Source of the DNA: an uncultured Eudoraea sp.
GTDB lineage: Bacteria; Bacteroidota; Bacteroidia; Flavobacteriales; Flavobacteriaceae
NCBI RefSeq assembly: GCF_947490415.1
Contig: NZ_CANLGX010000003.1
Coordinates: 1 to 64,000, forward strand
DNA length: 64,000 nucleotides
Direction: 5' to 3'
In this document: in pieces, positions 54,014-62,942 of the stretch
Layout: every line of letters begins with the position of its first letter
Position numbering within the stretch: the stretch's first letter is position 1
Translations under genes and position numbers: made by a program
Notes under the pieces: model-generated
Databases searched by the model: none
Seen by the model: only the letters and a program-made list of their open reading frames with translations
What the model was told of the DNA's origin: nothing

Positions 54014-56263
54014 CTACCCCACTACCTGTCTTTCTGAAATAAACGGTTGATGGTAATGACGTTGTCCTGTTGCTTTGTACAAAGCATTGGCAAGTGCTCC
54101 CATAATAGGAGGGAACGGTGGTTCTCCAAGACCAGTTGGGTCTATGTTGTTTTGTACGAAATGTACGTCAATGGCTTTCGGTGCTTCACTATGGCGAATT
54201 AGCCTATACCTGTCAAAATTATTTTGCTCTGGCACCCCATCCCTGAAAGTGATGGCACTATACATGGCATGACCAATACCATCAACTACACCACCCTCGG
54301 CCAGGTTAATGGCAGCATCAGGATTTACGACGATGCCACAGTCTATGGCACAGTACACTTTTTGTACTACAGGTTTACCATTCTTAATGACCATATCCAA
54401 TACCTGAGCAACATAGCTGTTATGGCAAAAATAAGCAGAGACACCTCTATGGACATTTGAAATATCTTTGCCCCAGCCCGACTTTTCTTTAACCAACTCC
54501 AATACTCCGGCATAACGGCTGGCTTCGTAATCATTGTTTTCACCTACGGGATTTTCCTGGGCACGGTTCAATAACTCCAGCCTAAATTCAATAGGATCTT
54601 TGCCGGCTGCATCGGCTACTTCGTCCAGAAATGATTGCTCAGCGCCTGCTATAAAGTTAGATCTTGGTGCCCTGAATGCCCCAACAGTAATATTTGAATC
54701 TATAGTCCAATCCTCGGCCAGGTAATTCTCTACTGCTCCTGCCGGGAAGCGGTTTGCAGCCAGGGGACTTTCGGGAATACCGCCGGTTCGCACATGAAAA
54801 GCGATTAGGTTATTATCTGCATCCAATGCTGCTCTGTAGTATGCATGATAAGATGGACGGTAAACTCCCATTGTCATATCATCTTCACGTGAGTAGACCA
54901 GCTTAACAGGTGCTTTCATTTTCTGAGAAATCACCGCTGCCTCCGTAAGAAAATGTCCGTAAAGCCGCCGTCCAAAACCACCGCCCATACGCGTCATCTG
55001 AATATCCACTTTCTCCAGGGGCATCCCTAATCTTTCTGCGACACTTCGTTCCATGAATTCCGGGGTCTGTACCGGTCCAACAAGCTCTGCACCGTCTTCA
55101 GTAACATTTGCAAAGAAATTCATCGGTTCCATAGTGTTATGGGCGAGAAATGGACAGGAGTAGCTCCGTTCAATGACCTTTACCGCCTTTTTAAAGGCTG
55201 CTTCAGGGTTACCATCTTTGCGAACTACCTTCCCCGGTTTAGCTGCCAGTTCAGACATTTTTGCATTATGAGAATCGGTGTTTTCCATTCCTGCAGGAAA
55301 GTTTAGAGTCATTGACCGGCCGAAAAGACTCATATTTGTTGTAGTATCAGGTGCTTGTTCCCATTCTATTTGCACAGCTGTTTTTGCGTTCATAACTTCC
55401 CATGTCGTATTGCCAACCACCACCACGAGATCTGTAAAGGCACTATTGTCAAAAGCGCTTTTTTCGTAATCTTCATTGAATGTCTTAATAGTGAATACGT
55501 CTTTAATTCCGGGCATAGCCTTTGCCGAAGTAGCATCAATAGATTTTAGTTTCAAACCAAAAGCTGGCGGGTGTGCAATCATGGCGATAAGCATCCCTTC
55601 CTTTTGATAATCTAATCCATACAACGGTTTTCCGGTTACAATATTAAGACCATCCACATTCTTTCGGGAGGTGCCAATAATTGTGAAGTCCTTTATATCT
55701 TTTAGCGCTACTTCCTCAGGAACGGGAATTTTGGCAGCAGCGGAGGCCATTTCGCCATAGCCGGCCGATTTGCCGCTATTCTTATGTGTTAAAACACCTT
55801 TATCTGTGGTAATTTCAGCTACGGGCACTTGCCATGCCTGGGCTGCGGCCTCTTTTAGCATTTGTCTTGCAGTGGCCCCGGCCATGCGTAAACTCTGCCA
55901 TCCCTGTCTTATGGACTGGCTACCTCCGGCTAACTGACGGGTAAAAATAGCCGTATTCAAGGGGGCCTGTTCCACAAGTACGCTATTCCAGTCTATATCC
56001 AATTCCTCTGCTACAATCATAGGCATGGATGTCTTAACATTTTGCCCAATTTCAGGGTTAGGAGACATAATCGTGACCATACCATTTTCTCCAATTTTCA
56101 AATACCCATTGATGGTAAACCATTCTTTTGGCATATTCAATACTTGTTCCGGAGTTGGCTTACAGGAAGCGAGCCAACTAAAACCAAGCACCATTCCACC
56201 GCCGGCAAGTGCGGTACTTTTTAAAAAGGAGCGTCTGTTGTATGTTGTTTTAACGATTGTCAT
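54014..56263 (-). CDS. Molybdopterin-binding subunit, isoquinoline 1-oxidoreductase-like (xanthine dehydrogenase family)
   Basis: 749 residues with a twin-arginine signal (NRRSFLKSTALAGGGMVLG), so it is exported folded by Tat. Family blocks are IGENGMVTIMSPNPEIGQNV, QSIRQGWQSLRMAGATARQM, QMTRMGGGFGRRLYGHFLTE and the near-C-terminal GLGEPPFPPIMGALANALYK carrying the catalytic Glu. It oxidises heterocycles or aldehydes by hydroxylation at a molybdenum centre; the substrate is unknown. It is encoded 68 bases downstream of its iron-sulfur partner. Cofactor-maturation genes are not present. Confidence 0.93.
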   Translation of the reverse strand: MTIVKTTYNRRSFLKSTALAGGGMVLGFSWLASCKPTPEQVLNMPKEWFTINGYLKIGENGMVTIMSPNPEIGQNVKTSMPMIVAEELDIDWNSVLVEQAPLNTAIFTRQLAGGSQSIRQGWQSLRMAGATARQMLKEAAAQAWQVPVAEITTDKGVLTHKNSGKSAGYGEMASAAAKIPVPEEVALKDIKDFTIIGTSRKNVDGLNIVTGKPLYGLDYQKEGMLIAMIAHPPAFGLKLKSIDATSAKAMPGIKDVFTIKTFNEDYEKSAFDNSAFTDLVVVVGNTTWEVMNAKTAVQIEWEQAPDTTTNMSLFGRSMTLNFPAGMENTDSHNAKMSELAAKPGKVVRKDGNPEAAFKKAVKVIERSYSCPFLAHNTMEPMNFFANVTEDGAELVGPVQTPEFMERSVAERLGMPLEKVDIQMTRMGGGFGRRLYGHFLTEAAVISQKMKAPVKLVYSREDDMTMGVYRPSYHAYYRAALDADNNLIAFHVRTGGIPESPLAANRFPAGAVENYLAEDWTIDSNITVGAFRAPRSNFIAGAEQSFLDEVADAAGKDPIEFRLELLNRAQENPVGENNDYEASRYAGVLELVKEKSGWGKDISNVHRGVSAYFCHNSYVAQVLDMVIKNGKPVVQKVYCAIDCGIVVNPDAAINLAEGGVVDGIGHAMYSAITFRDGVPEQNNFDRYRLIRHSEAPKAIDVHFVQNNIDPTGLGEPPFPPIMGALANALYKATGQRHYHQPFISERQVVG

Positions 56264-56331
56264 TTTCTGTGATTTTATTTGTGCTTTAATAGTGAATGTC
56301 CAGATGAGGTCATCCGATCATGTCATAAAAA

Positions 56332-56796
56332 CTATGCGTTTTCAGTTTTCGCTGCAGTCTTGATTGCCGCTTTAATTCGCGTGTAGGTGCCGCAGCGACA
56401 AATGTTGCCATTCATAGCGGCCTCAATTTCTTCATCGCTGGGATTGGGATTGTTCTTAAGAAATGCGCTTGCAGTCATAATTTGACCTGCCTGACAGTAT
56501 CCGCACTGGGGGACGTCATGTTCCAACCAGGCTTTTTGTACAGGGTGATCACCCTTTTCGGATAATCCTTCAATAGTAGTGACAGACTGATTGCCTACCG
56601 AAGAAACGGGTAATTGACAGGAACGTACCGCAACACCGCTAACATGGATTGTGCAGGAGCCACATTGCGAAATACCACAACCGTATTTTGTGCCTACTAA
56701 ATTAAGATGTTCCCTCAGAACCCAGAGCATTGGTGTTGCCGGGTCTACATCTATTTGCTGTGTTTTTCCATTGATATTCAAGCTAAAATTTGCCAT
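56332..56796 (-). CDS. (2Fe-2S) subunit of the molybdenum hydroxylase (IorA-like)
   Basis: 154 residues from the ATG at 56796 ([18 protein letters not shown]), which fits the family start; ORF extension to 56826 adds ten unrelated residues. The N-terminal ferredoxin-type cluster is [15 protein letters not shown] and the helical-bundle cluster [10 protein letters not shown] with CRCGTYTRI. This small electron-transfer subunit pairs with the next gene product. Confidence 0.94.
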   Translation of the reverse strand: MANFSLNINGKTQQIDVDPATPMLWVLREHLNLVGTKYGCGISQCGSCTIHVSGVAVRSCQLPVSSVGNQSVTTIEGLSEKGDHPVQKAWLEHDVPQCGYCQAGQIMTASAFLKNNPNPSDEEIEAAMNGNICRCGTYTRIKAAIKTAAKTENA

Positions 56797-57185
56797 GATA
56801 ATAAGATGAGTGAATAATATGTTCAAAGTAGGGATTTTAACAATATCATCAAAGATTTTAATTAAATTATTTCCTGTGAATTGCTAACAAATAGGTGCTT
56901 TCAAAAGATAAAAACCAGGAATAATTAAAAGGATTTAGTTGTTCAATAACAATTGGGGTTTATGGCAAGAATTGGTGAATCCAAGAAACAAAATGTTTTG
57001 CAGGGACAAAGCTGTATTTTAAAAGAACCCATTTCATTATAAAAATGACCCCTATACTATTATTTTATATCTATGCTACACATATTAATGCCTATAGACT
57101 TGCTCTATTATAAAATTATCACAATCAATAGAATACACTTTAATATAGCGATCTGTTTTATTAACTTTAAAGAGTGTTAAAAAAA
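56797..57185. other. Intergenic region without recognised features
   Basis: About 390 AT-rich bases between the leftward IorA-like gene and the rightward 79-residue gene. No ORF, RNA gene or clear promoter was recognised; GTG at 57174 is a possible alternative start of the following gene. Confidence 0.55.
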
Positions 57186-57422
57186 ATGTTTGCTATGGAT
57201 TTAATAAATGAAGCACTTGCCTTTGAGAAAGCCAAAATGAATAATATGTCTACTAGTGACAGGGTGGCTGCAACAAGAGAAGCGAAACGTCTGATATTAG
57301 CTTTAAACGAGATTTATAAGAAATCTAAGGATACCAATCTTATGGATATAATGAAACGTTTAACAGTAAAGAAGAAAAAAATTGAGATACGCTTAAAAGG
57401 CAGACCTGATACAGCATTTTAA
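57186..57422 (+). CDS. Small helical hypothetical protein
   Basis: About 78 residues from the ATG at 57186 (57195 and GTG 57174 are alternatives). The sequence is predicted fully helical and strongly charged: MDLINEALAFEKAKMNNMST, then VAATREAKRLILALNEIYKK and a basic tail (KRLTVKKKKIEIRLKGRPD). The even codon pattern suggests a real gene. Family and function are not known to me. Confidence 0.65.
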   Translation: MFAMDLINEALAFEKAKMNNMSTSDRVAATREAKRLILALNEIYKKSKDTNLMDIMKRLTVKKKKIEIRLKGRPDTAF

Positions 57423-57496
57423 GTTTTGAAGTTGAATGTATTATGAACCGGGTTATAGCCCCGTTGTACTGATCCAGCGACAGTGTATTTTAGAGA

Positions 57497-57613
57497 TGGC
57501 TTGAAGCCGAGAAAGCAGGTGTTGCTCCTCCGATAGTTCTTGAAGCCACACTTCAAAAATCACTTCAATATACTTCACCGGAACATCTTAAGGGATATGA
57601 GGCCATTTTCTAA
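57497..57613 (+). pseudogene. Unidentified C-terminal coding remnant
   Basis: A 38-codon open tail reads WLEAEKAGVAPPIVLEATLQ, continues KSLQYTSPEHLKGYEAIF and ends at TAA (57611-57613). The preceding in-frame codon context has stops (TAG at 57491), and no start codon lies in frame. The pattern W-x3-A-x-G-V-x2-P vaguely recalls the C-terminus of 6-phosphogluconate dehydrogenases; this is tentative. It is probably the 3' end of a gene lost by deletion or frameshift. Confidence 0.45.
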
Positions 57614-57639
57614 TTACATTCAGATGTCAGTTCTTTTAA

Positions 57640-58890
57640 TTAAATAGAACTTGAAATCGTTTCAAGAATGCCTAATGCTGCTCTTTCTCCTGCAATCATT
57701 GCGGCGTTCAATGAACCATTCAGTTGCGTATCTCCGGCAAGAAAAATACCTGTAGTCAATCTGGTTTCTGACGGATGCATTTCGTATTGTAATCCATCCA
57801 GTATTGGCAGAGCCTGAGTTATGCAATAGTGTTTTATAAACGTATAAGAATCTGAACCACAATATTGTTGAAGTTCTTTTTGAATTCGCATTATTAATGC
57901 TTCTTCCGATAAACCGTGTTCCTTTACTACGGTAACAGATAATAATTCCTTCTTGCCTATTGATTCTGACGCCAGACTAGTATGGTAAAAAATATTATTA
58001 ATAAGGGCATCACTATCAGAAATAAGACCAATAAGCGGTTTCTCAATAGTTCTATTATTAGTTTCAAAATATAACGTATCACAAGATTTCCACTTAGTCT
58101 CTTTATTTTTTAGATTTAATACAAGTACACCGGGTTCTGTAGCGATGATTGTAAAGTGGCTCTCCAGTTCTGTTCCTTCTGCAAGAAATATTTTGTGGTC
58201 TTCCACAGATTTGACCTTTGTGTTGAATTGAAAGGTCGTTTGTTTTAAATTTTCCTTTAGTTGTTTTGGGATAGCTTCAATACCAGCTTTAGGCAATGTG
58301 GCAAAGCCTTCTCCAAACATTTTATAAACAAATTCAAACATTCTGCTTGATGTTTCCAATTCAGGTTCGAGGAATATTCCACTAAAGAAAGGTTTAAAGA
58401 ATTGAGAAATCATTTCCTCTGAAAAACCGAAATCCAATAAATATTGAAATGTTGTTTTTTCAGTTTTTTCGAAAGTTTCAGTTAAGGTCACTTTCTTTAA
58501 AAGTCTGTTTAGCCTGAGTACTTTCAATTTGTCCGAAAACGTTCCAATACCCGAAAACAATGTTGGAATGAGTAAGGATAAATTTCTTAAAGGATCACCA
58601 ATATTTTTTTTCTTACCATTATGAAAGATAGTTGCTCCAGGAATAAATTTCTGTAATTCCAATGCGTCGAGATTCAAATATTTCTGTGCTGCGGGATATG
58701 CCGTAAGTAATACCTGAAATCCGTGATCTAATTGGTAACCGTCTATTATATCTGTTTTAACTCTTCCACCAACTCTGTCGGTAGCTTCAATAATAACAGG
58801 ACTATAACCATTATCTTCTAAAACTCTCGCAGCTACAAGTCCGCTTACTCCGGCGCCAATGATATGTATTTTATAGTCTTGTTTATTCAT
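57640..58890 (-). CDS. NAD(P)/FAD-dependent oxidoreductase (amine-oxidase/desaturase-like)
   Basis: 416 residues. The FAD-binding Rossmann start is KIHIIGAGVSGLVAARVLED (dinucleotide GxGxxG), then IIEATDRVGGRVKTDIIDGY and GFQVLLTAYPAAQKYL. The C-terminal FAD motif is TGIFLAGDTQLNGSLNAAMI. Relatives include phytoene desaturase and protoporphyrinogen-oxidase-like enzymes; in this light-linked operon a role in pigment or quinone metabolism is plausible but inferred. It lies 119 bases downstream of the membrane-protein gene and may have its own promoter. Confidence 0.88.
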   Translation of the reverse strand: MNKQDYKIHIIGAGVSGLVAARVLEDNGYSPVIIEATDRVGGRVKTDIIDGYQLDHGFQVLLTAYPAAQKYLNLDALELQKFIPGATIFHNGKKKNIGDPLRNLSLLIPTLFSGIGTFSDKLKVLRLNRLLKKVTLTETFEKTEKTTFQYLLDFGFSEEMISQFFKPFFSGIFLEPELETSSRMFEFVYKMFGEGFATLPKAGIEAIPKQLKENLKQTTFQFNTKVKSVEDHKIFLAEGTELESHFTIIATEPGVLVLNLKNKETKWKSCDTLYFETNNRTIEKPLIGLISDSDALINNIFYHTSLASESIGKKELLSVTVVKEHGLSEEALIMRIQKELQQYCGSDSYTFIKHYCITQALPILDGLQYEMHPSETRLTTGIFLAGDTQLNGSLNAAMIAGERAALGILETISSSI

Positions 58891-59009
58891 ATCTATTATT
58901 GTTTACTATATTTTCGTAAATGATAATGAAAATTAGTGTTTTTATTATTGTCAAATATTCTAAAAGCATACCGTTCAAAATCAGACCAAAAACCAGAAAG
59001 AATTTTTAG

Positions 59010-59420
59010 TTACAGCTTGTTATATATACTCCAACAGAATATAAGTGTCCATAAGATTGTTCGCAACCAATTCCGTTTCACTAATTGTTTCAGGAGTGTT
59101 ATGTTGCTGTTATTTTTAAATATTTGATTATGGATAGGAACAAATTGTAAAAAGGTGGAAGCCCAAACTGCAATTACTAATGTAAGACTAACGATTGTTT
59201 CAATGGCCTGAAATTGGACCAATTGAATAACAGCAAGAATCAATTGACCAAACATTAAGGGAATTACTATTAAAGAAAGTCTTGAAGTATAGTGTTTATG
59301 CCATTTCATTAAATTATCCTTTTCATAATACAGAAAACCAGGATATACAACGAGTTGTATCATCCAAATAAGGACAACAAGTCCTGCGTCAAAAAGCAAT
59401 CTTATCGTATCTGTTTCCAT
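59010..59420 (-). CDS. Small four-helix membrane protein in the photolyase operon
   Basis: 136 residues, four predicted helices: about 10-30, 48-68, 73-95 and 117-134. A conserved-looking His-rich loop (MKWHKHYTSRLSLIVIPLMF) joins the first two helices. I cannot name the family. It follows the cluster-less photolyase relative by 8 bases, so it is co-transcribed; its role in light response or DNA repair is unknown. Confidence 0.75.
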   Translation of the reverse strand: METDTIRLLFDAGLVVLIWMIQLVVYPGFLYYEKDNLMKWHKHYTSRLSLIVIPLMFGQLILAVIQLVQFQAIETIVSLTLVIAVWASTFLQFVPIHNQIFKNNSNITLLKQLVKRNWLRTILWTLIFCWSIYNKL

Positions 59421-59428
59421 AGGTAATA

Positions 59429-60913
59429 CTAGAGCTTGGTTAAATATTTTTCTGCATTATCGATATGTTGTTGCCGTTTTTCAACAGGCATTTTATCAAA
59501 CATCGAAACGAGCATTCCTAATCTTGGGTTTTGTTTAAAAAAACTACGGTGCGTATCCATAAATCGCCAAAAGAGCCCATCCCATATCGCTTGCCATTCG
59601 CCTTTTTTGTAGTCGCTCATTTTCAATAAGTAGTTGCTGCCACTTATATAGGGTTTTGTGGCCATTAGTCCACCATCTGAAAACTGACTCATTCCATATA
59701 CATTTGGTACCATTACCCAATCATAACTATCTATGAAGAGTTCCATAAACCAGCGGTACACTTCATCCGGGTCGAATTCGCATAATAACATAAAGTTACC
59801 CAATACCATCAAGCGTTCTATATGGTGGCAATAGCCCGTCTGTAGTAATTTTTTGATAGTTTGATCCACAGGATAAATACCAGTTGTTCCATCATAAAAT
59901 GATTTAGGGATCTTTTTGTTAAATCCCCAAAAGTTACGCGTGCGTTCATCGCTTCCCCGGCTCTCATAAATGCCACGTATAAACTCGCGCCAACCTATAA
60001 TTTGACGTACGAAACCTTCTAAGGAATTGAGGGGTATGTTATTCGCTTTTGCAAAAGAGATACTTTGCTCTATTACTTCTTTTGGCGTAATCAATCCTAC
60101 ATTGAGGATTGGTGTTAATACGCTGTGATTTAAGATGGAATACTCTGCAACTATAGCGTCTTCATATGTACCAAATTCAATAAAACGTTGTTCTAGAAAC
60201 TGTTGAAACCACTTTTGGCTTGTTTCAAAATTTGCAGGATACATAGCGTGTTCTGTGAGTTGACCTACGTTATTTGAAAAATTTGCGGCTACATAGTCAC
60301 AAGCCTCTTTATAAAACCTGTCAACATCTGGAAACTGTATGGCCGGAGGTGTCTTTTTTGCCGGATATTTTTTTCTGTTTTCGGTATCAAATGTCCATTT
60401 ACCGCCTGCAGGCTTTCCGTCATAATCAATAAGAATATGCCTTTTAATTCTCTGATCTGTATAAAAGGAGGTTTGATGGTATTTCTTTTTATCACTTCGG
60501 AAAAAGGGTTGCAAATCTTCTTTAGTATTTAAGAATAATGGGGAATCGAAGACAGTTCTTTCTATGGTATGGCAGGTACATTCTTTTACAATTCGCTTTT
60601 GTAGCCAATTGTCAACCGGGTCGATATAGTTAATGTTTGTAACACCCTTTAGTGCCAGGTGCGGAATTAGTTTTCGGATATCAGAAATATGCTGTGTTGA
60701 TTCTATATAGACAACATCAATATTTTTAGAAGTCAGGAAGACTTCATAATGCTTCATTGTAGCTCTATGAAAAGCTATTTTCTGTTTATGGAAATTGTAT
60801 TGTTTAAAAAATAGAAACTCTTCAATTAGATATATAGTAAGACCATTCTCTAAAAGTGGAGAACGTTGAAAAAGTTGATGAGGAAAAATAATATTGATGG
60901 CTTCTCGATTCAA
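59429..60913 (-). CDS. Photolyase-related protein (DPRP type) lacking Fe-S cluster cysteines
   Basis: 494 residues of the bacterial (6-4) photolyase/cryptochrome FeS-BCP family (deoxyribodipyrimidine photolyase-related). It starts INIIFPHQLFQRSPLLENG and has FVRQIIGWREFIRGIYESRG, YCHHIERLMVLGNFMLLCEF, and VPNVYGMSQFSDGGLMATKP. In PhrB-type proteins four cysteines bind a [4Fe-4S] cluster. Here the first position reads TGIYPVDQ (about 344) and the CxxC...C stretch is replaced by MSDYKKGEWQAIWDG (about 429). The cluster appears absent. It overlaps the next upstream gene by 4 bases. Confidence 0.9.
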   Translation of the reverse strand: MNREAINIIFPHQLFQRSPLLENGLTIYLIEEFLFFKQYNFHKQKIAFHRATMKHYEVFLTSKNIDVVYIESTQHISDIRKLIPHLALKGVTNINYIDPVDNWLQKRIVKECTCHTIERTVFDSPLFLNTKEDLQPFFRSDKKKYHQTSFYTDQRIKRHILIDYDGKPAGGKWTFDTENRKKYPAKKTPPAIQFPDVDRFYKEACDYVAANFSNNVGQLTEHAMYPANFETSQKWFQQFLEQRFIEFGTYEDAIVAEYSILNHSVLTPILNVGLITPKEVIEQSISFAKANNIPLNSLEGFVRQIIGWREFIRGIYESRGSDERTRNFWGFNKKIPKSFYDGTTGIYPVDQTIKKLLQTGYCHHIERLMVLGNFMLLCEFDPDEVYRWFMELFIDSYDWVMVPNVYGMSQFSDGGLMATKPYISGSNYLLKMSDYKKGEWQAIWDGLFWRFMDTHRSFFKQNPRLGMLVSMFDKMPVEKRQQHIDNAEKYLTKL

Positions 60914-62025
60914 AATGCAATTTCTTTTTTACATTTTTTCCAAAAAGCAAAGAAAGATTGATAGTAGCCTCTTACAGAAAAAATCCAATCTCTTTTGGTT
61001 TCAATGCCCTTGTAATGTTTGTTTAATGGATGCTCTTTATAATAGATGCTCCCAAATTTATAAGCAGTCGTAAGTTCATTAAATTCTCCCACATATAGTT
61101 GCATATTCCCTATGTTTTTTGAAAGGTCAATTATAAAATCAATAGTCTTTTGAGACACAGGATATTGCTTAAAATGCGAAGGTTCCAGCAAGAGAATTCG
61201 ATTTGCAGAAAGCTCCTTTTTCCAAATGGGGTCTAAGTTGTAGAAATTATAAATAAGCGCTGGAAGTGCTGTATTTATTTTTATGGGTTTTTGCTCAGGA
61301 AGTGGTGTTGTTAACTCTAAAATTTCCGAAGCAAGCAGCACCTCTGGTATGGGTAAGTTTTCAAAATCATCATAGGATATATCAAGAAAAGTTCCTGTTT
61401 GATTACTATGGCAAAATTTATTGATGTTCTCCTGATTTGCATAATACTTCTTATTGCTGTTTGTGCCTGCCACCCATTGCCAACTAAGAGCATTGCTTGC
61501 CCAATCTGCATCTAGCAAATGATAGTACATCCATTGCGCAGGTGCTTTCCAATGGTTTTGAGCTACATTGCAGGCAATCGATGCAATGTACATTCGTAAA
61601 TGATTATGCAGGTAGCCGGTTTTGTAAAATTGATCAATAGCATTGTCGATAGCTTGAATACCCGTATCCGCAGCAGGCAAAGCCATAGAAAGCCCCTTGG
61701 TAATAACTGGCACTTGTAGTTGCTTTAAGTCTTGATTAATAGCATCGCCTTTGGCAATCCATACCAGTTGCCAATAATCCCGCCACGCTAATTCTTGAAC
61801 AAATTTTAAAATAGAATCAAGATGAAAACCACGCTTTAATAATTCTTGATAGACAAACTTAGTGGAAATAACACCTCGAGAAATATAAGGCGATAGATAA
61901 CTTACTGCACCATCCAGATAGTTTCTAGACGGGCCATAGGCAACTGGATCTATTGTTGCTATTCTCTCGAGTATAGCTTCAAATGTTGTTGGAAAATACG
62001 CTTTTGTATTTGTTTTATCATACAT
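60910..62025 (-). CDS. Short photolyase-like protein: FAD domain first, extra C-terminal domain
   Basis: 371 residues. Unlike normal photolyases there is no N-terminal antenna domain; the FAD domain begins almost at once (YLSPYISRGVISTKFVYQEL). Its landmarks are FVQELAWRDYWQLVWIAKGD, GYLHNHLRMYIASIACNVAQ, and HLLDADWASNALSWQWVAGT. Instead of the usual DAAPYFRIFNP the sequence continues NSNKKYYANQENINKF. Residues about 250-371 form a separate alpha-beta region (NRILLLEPSHFKQYPVSQKT). It overlaps both neighbours (1 and 4 bases). Confidence 0.88.
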   Translation of the reverse strand: MYDKTNTKAYFPTTFEAILERIATIDPVAYGPSRNYLDGAVSYLSPYISRGVISTKFVYQELLKRGFHLDSILKFVQELAWRDYWQLVWIAKGDAINQDLKQLQVPVITKGLSMALPAADTGIQAIDNAIDQFYKTGYLHNHLRMYIASIACNVAQNHWKAPAQWMYYHLLDADWASNALSWQWVAGTNSNKKYYANQENINKFCHSNQTGTFLDISYDDFENLPIPEVLLASEILELTTPLPEQKPIKINTALPALIYNFYNLDPIWKKELSANRILLLEPSHFKQYPVSQKTIDFIIDLSKNIGNMQLYVGEFNELTTAYKFGSIYYKEHPLNKHYKGIETKRDWIFSVRGYYQSFFAFWKKCKKEIAF

Positions 62026-62333
62026 TAACGCTTACTTATTTTATTACCGGAAATAGCTCTTTGTCTCGAGCATTTAAAGCGCGTGATATCTTCGCTTCGT
62101 TTTTTTAAGTGTTTTGTACTTACGCCACTATTAACACGTTTTCTCCAGCGTTTAAAACTAGATTCCTTAAGATTGCCACGCATCAATTTAATAACTTCTT
62201 TTTCTGGCAGTCCAAACTGAAATTCTATGGCTTCAAAGGGTGTTCTGTCTTCCCAGGCCATTTCGATGATCCTATCTAATTGTCTTTCTGTCAGTTCTTT
62301 TTCCAATATAATTTCTAAACTACTTTTTCCCAA
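62025..62333 (-). CDS. TIGR03643 (DUF2805) family protein
   Basis: 102 residues, basic. The N-terminal ELTERQLDRIIEMAWEDRTP and FEAIEFQFGLPEKEVIKLMR blocks match the TIGR03643/DUF2805 family, a helix-turn-helix-like small protein often next to photolyase genes. The C-terminal half is rich in Lys/Arg (FKRWRKRVNSGVSTKHLKKR), suggesting nucleic-acid binding. It overlaps the DUF2452 gene by 19 bases and the photolyase gene by 1 base. Confidence 0.85.
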   Translation of the reverse strand: MGKSSLEIILEKELTERQLDRIIEMAWEDRTPFEAIEFQFGLPEKEVIKLMRGNLKESSFKRWRKRVNSGVSTKHLKKRSEDITRFKCSRQRAISGNKISKR

Positions 62334-62719
62334 ATTTGATCAGTATTTAAATAGAAACTTCCCAGTGAATTAAAGTTGCATTGATCCGGTGCGATAATGG
62401 ATAAAAAAGTCTCGTTATTATCTCTTTTGTATAAATGATAGACCTCACCTATAAGGGGTTCAAAGGTAAACTTTGCGCTATAAATCAGGTTGTTATATTC
62501 AAATTCTTGCATTAATTGCTCATACTGCGCTCTTATTTCCAGATATCTTGTTTGAACCCTGTGGTTCAGGTTATTAATGCTTCTGTTTTTCCAAGCAATA
62601 GTATCTGGTGTTGTAATTACCGGTGCGCCAACATTCGTCGCGTATGGTTTTAGAAAAGCATCGTATTTTTGCATTTCATTATCAAAAACAACACTATCTG
62701 GTTTCTTTTTATCGGTCAT
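62315..62719 (-). CDS. DUF2452 domain-containing protein
   Basis: 134 residues, acidic to neutral. It has KPDSVVFDNEMQKYDAFLKP, then YATNVGAPVITTPDTIAWK, and the later strands TFEPLIGEVYHLYKRDNNET and LSIIAPDQCNFNSLGSFYL, the DUF2452 pattern known from Bacteroidota and eukaryotes. Function unknown. Its ATG is directly next to the stop of the 55-residue gene, within the light-linked operon. Confidence 0.85.
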   Translation of the reverse strand: MTDKKKPDSVVFDNEMQKYDAFLKPYATNVGAPVITTPDTIAWKNRSINNLNHRVQTRYLEIRAQYEQLMQEFEYNNLIYSAKFTFEPLIGEVYHLYKRDNNETFLSIIAPDQCNFNSLGSFYLNTDQIWEKVV

Positions 62720-62887
62720 CTATAACTCTTGCGCTTCTATTTTTTTCATAATCTCTTCCGCTTCATAAGCCTTTTGGTCGCTTAATTTTCTGTTACTGGT
62801 AGAAAGATCATAGGATTCTTTCATAAGCTTTTGATATTGCTCGTGTAACTTATCTTTTTCTGATTTCTTTTTAAATAATCCAAACAT
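62720..62887 (-). CDS. Lacal_2735 family small protein (first gene of the light-linked operon)
   Basis: 55 residues, missed by size filters. It reads MFGLFKKKSEKDKLHEQYQK, continues LMKESYDLSTSNRKLSDQKA and ends YEAEEIMKKIEAQEL, matching the small, all-helical Lacal_2735 family of flavobacteria. Function unknown. The stop codon directly abuts the DUF2452 ATG. Upstream are a TATCTTTG -7 box and operator B. Confidence 0.88.
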   Translation of the reverse strand: MFGLFKKKSEKDKLHEQYQKLMKESYDLSTSNRKLSDQKAYEAEEIMKKIEAQEL

Positions 62888-62929
62888 ATAGCAGATGTTA
62901 AATGCGATTCCTTACTTGGAAGCATCGCT

Positions 62930-62937
62930 CAAAGATA
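62930..62937 (-). promoter_or_regulatory. -7 box (TATCTTTG) of the second photolyase operon
   Basis: On the minus strand TATCTTTG matches TAnnTTTG, 42 bases before the Lacal_2735 start codon. The -33 position falls within operator B. Confidence 0.65.
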
Positions 62938-62942
62938 CAAAA

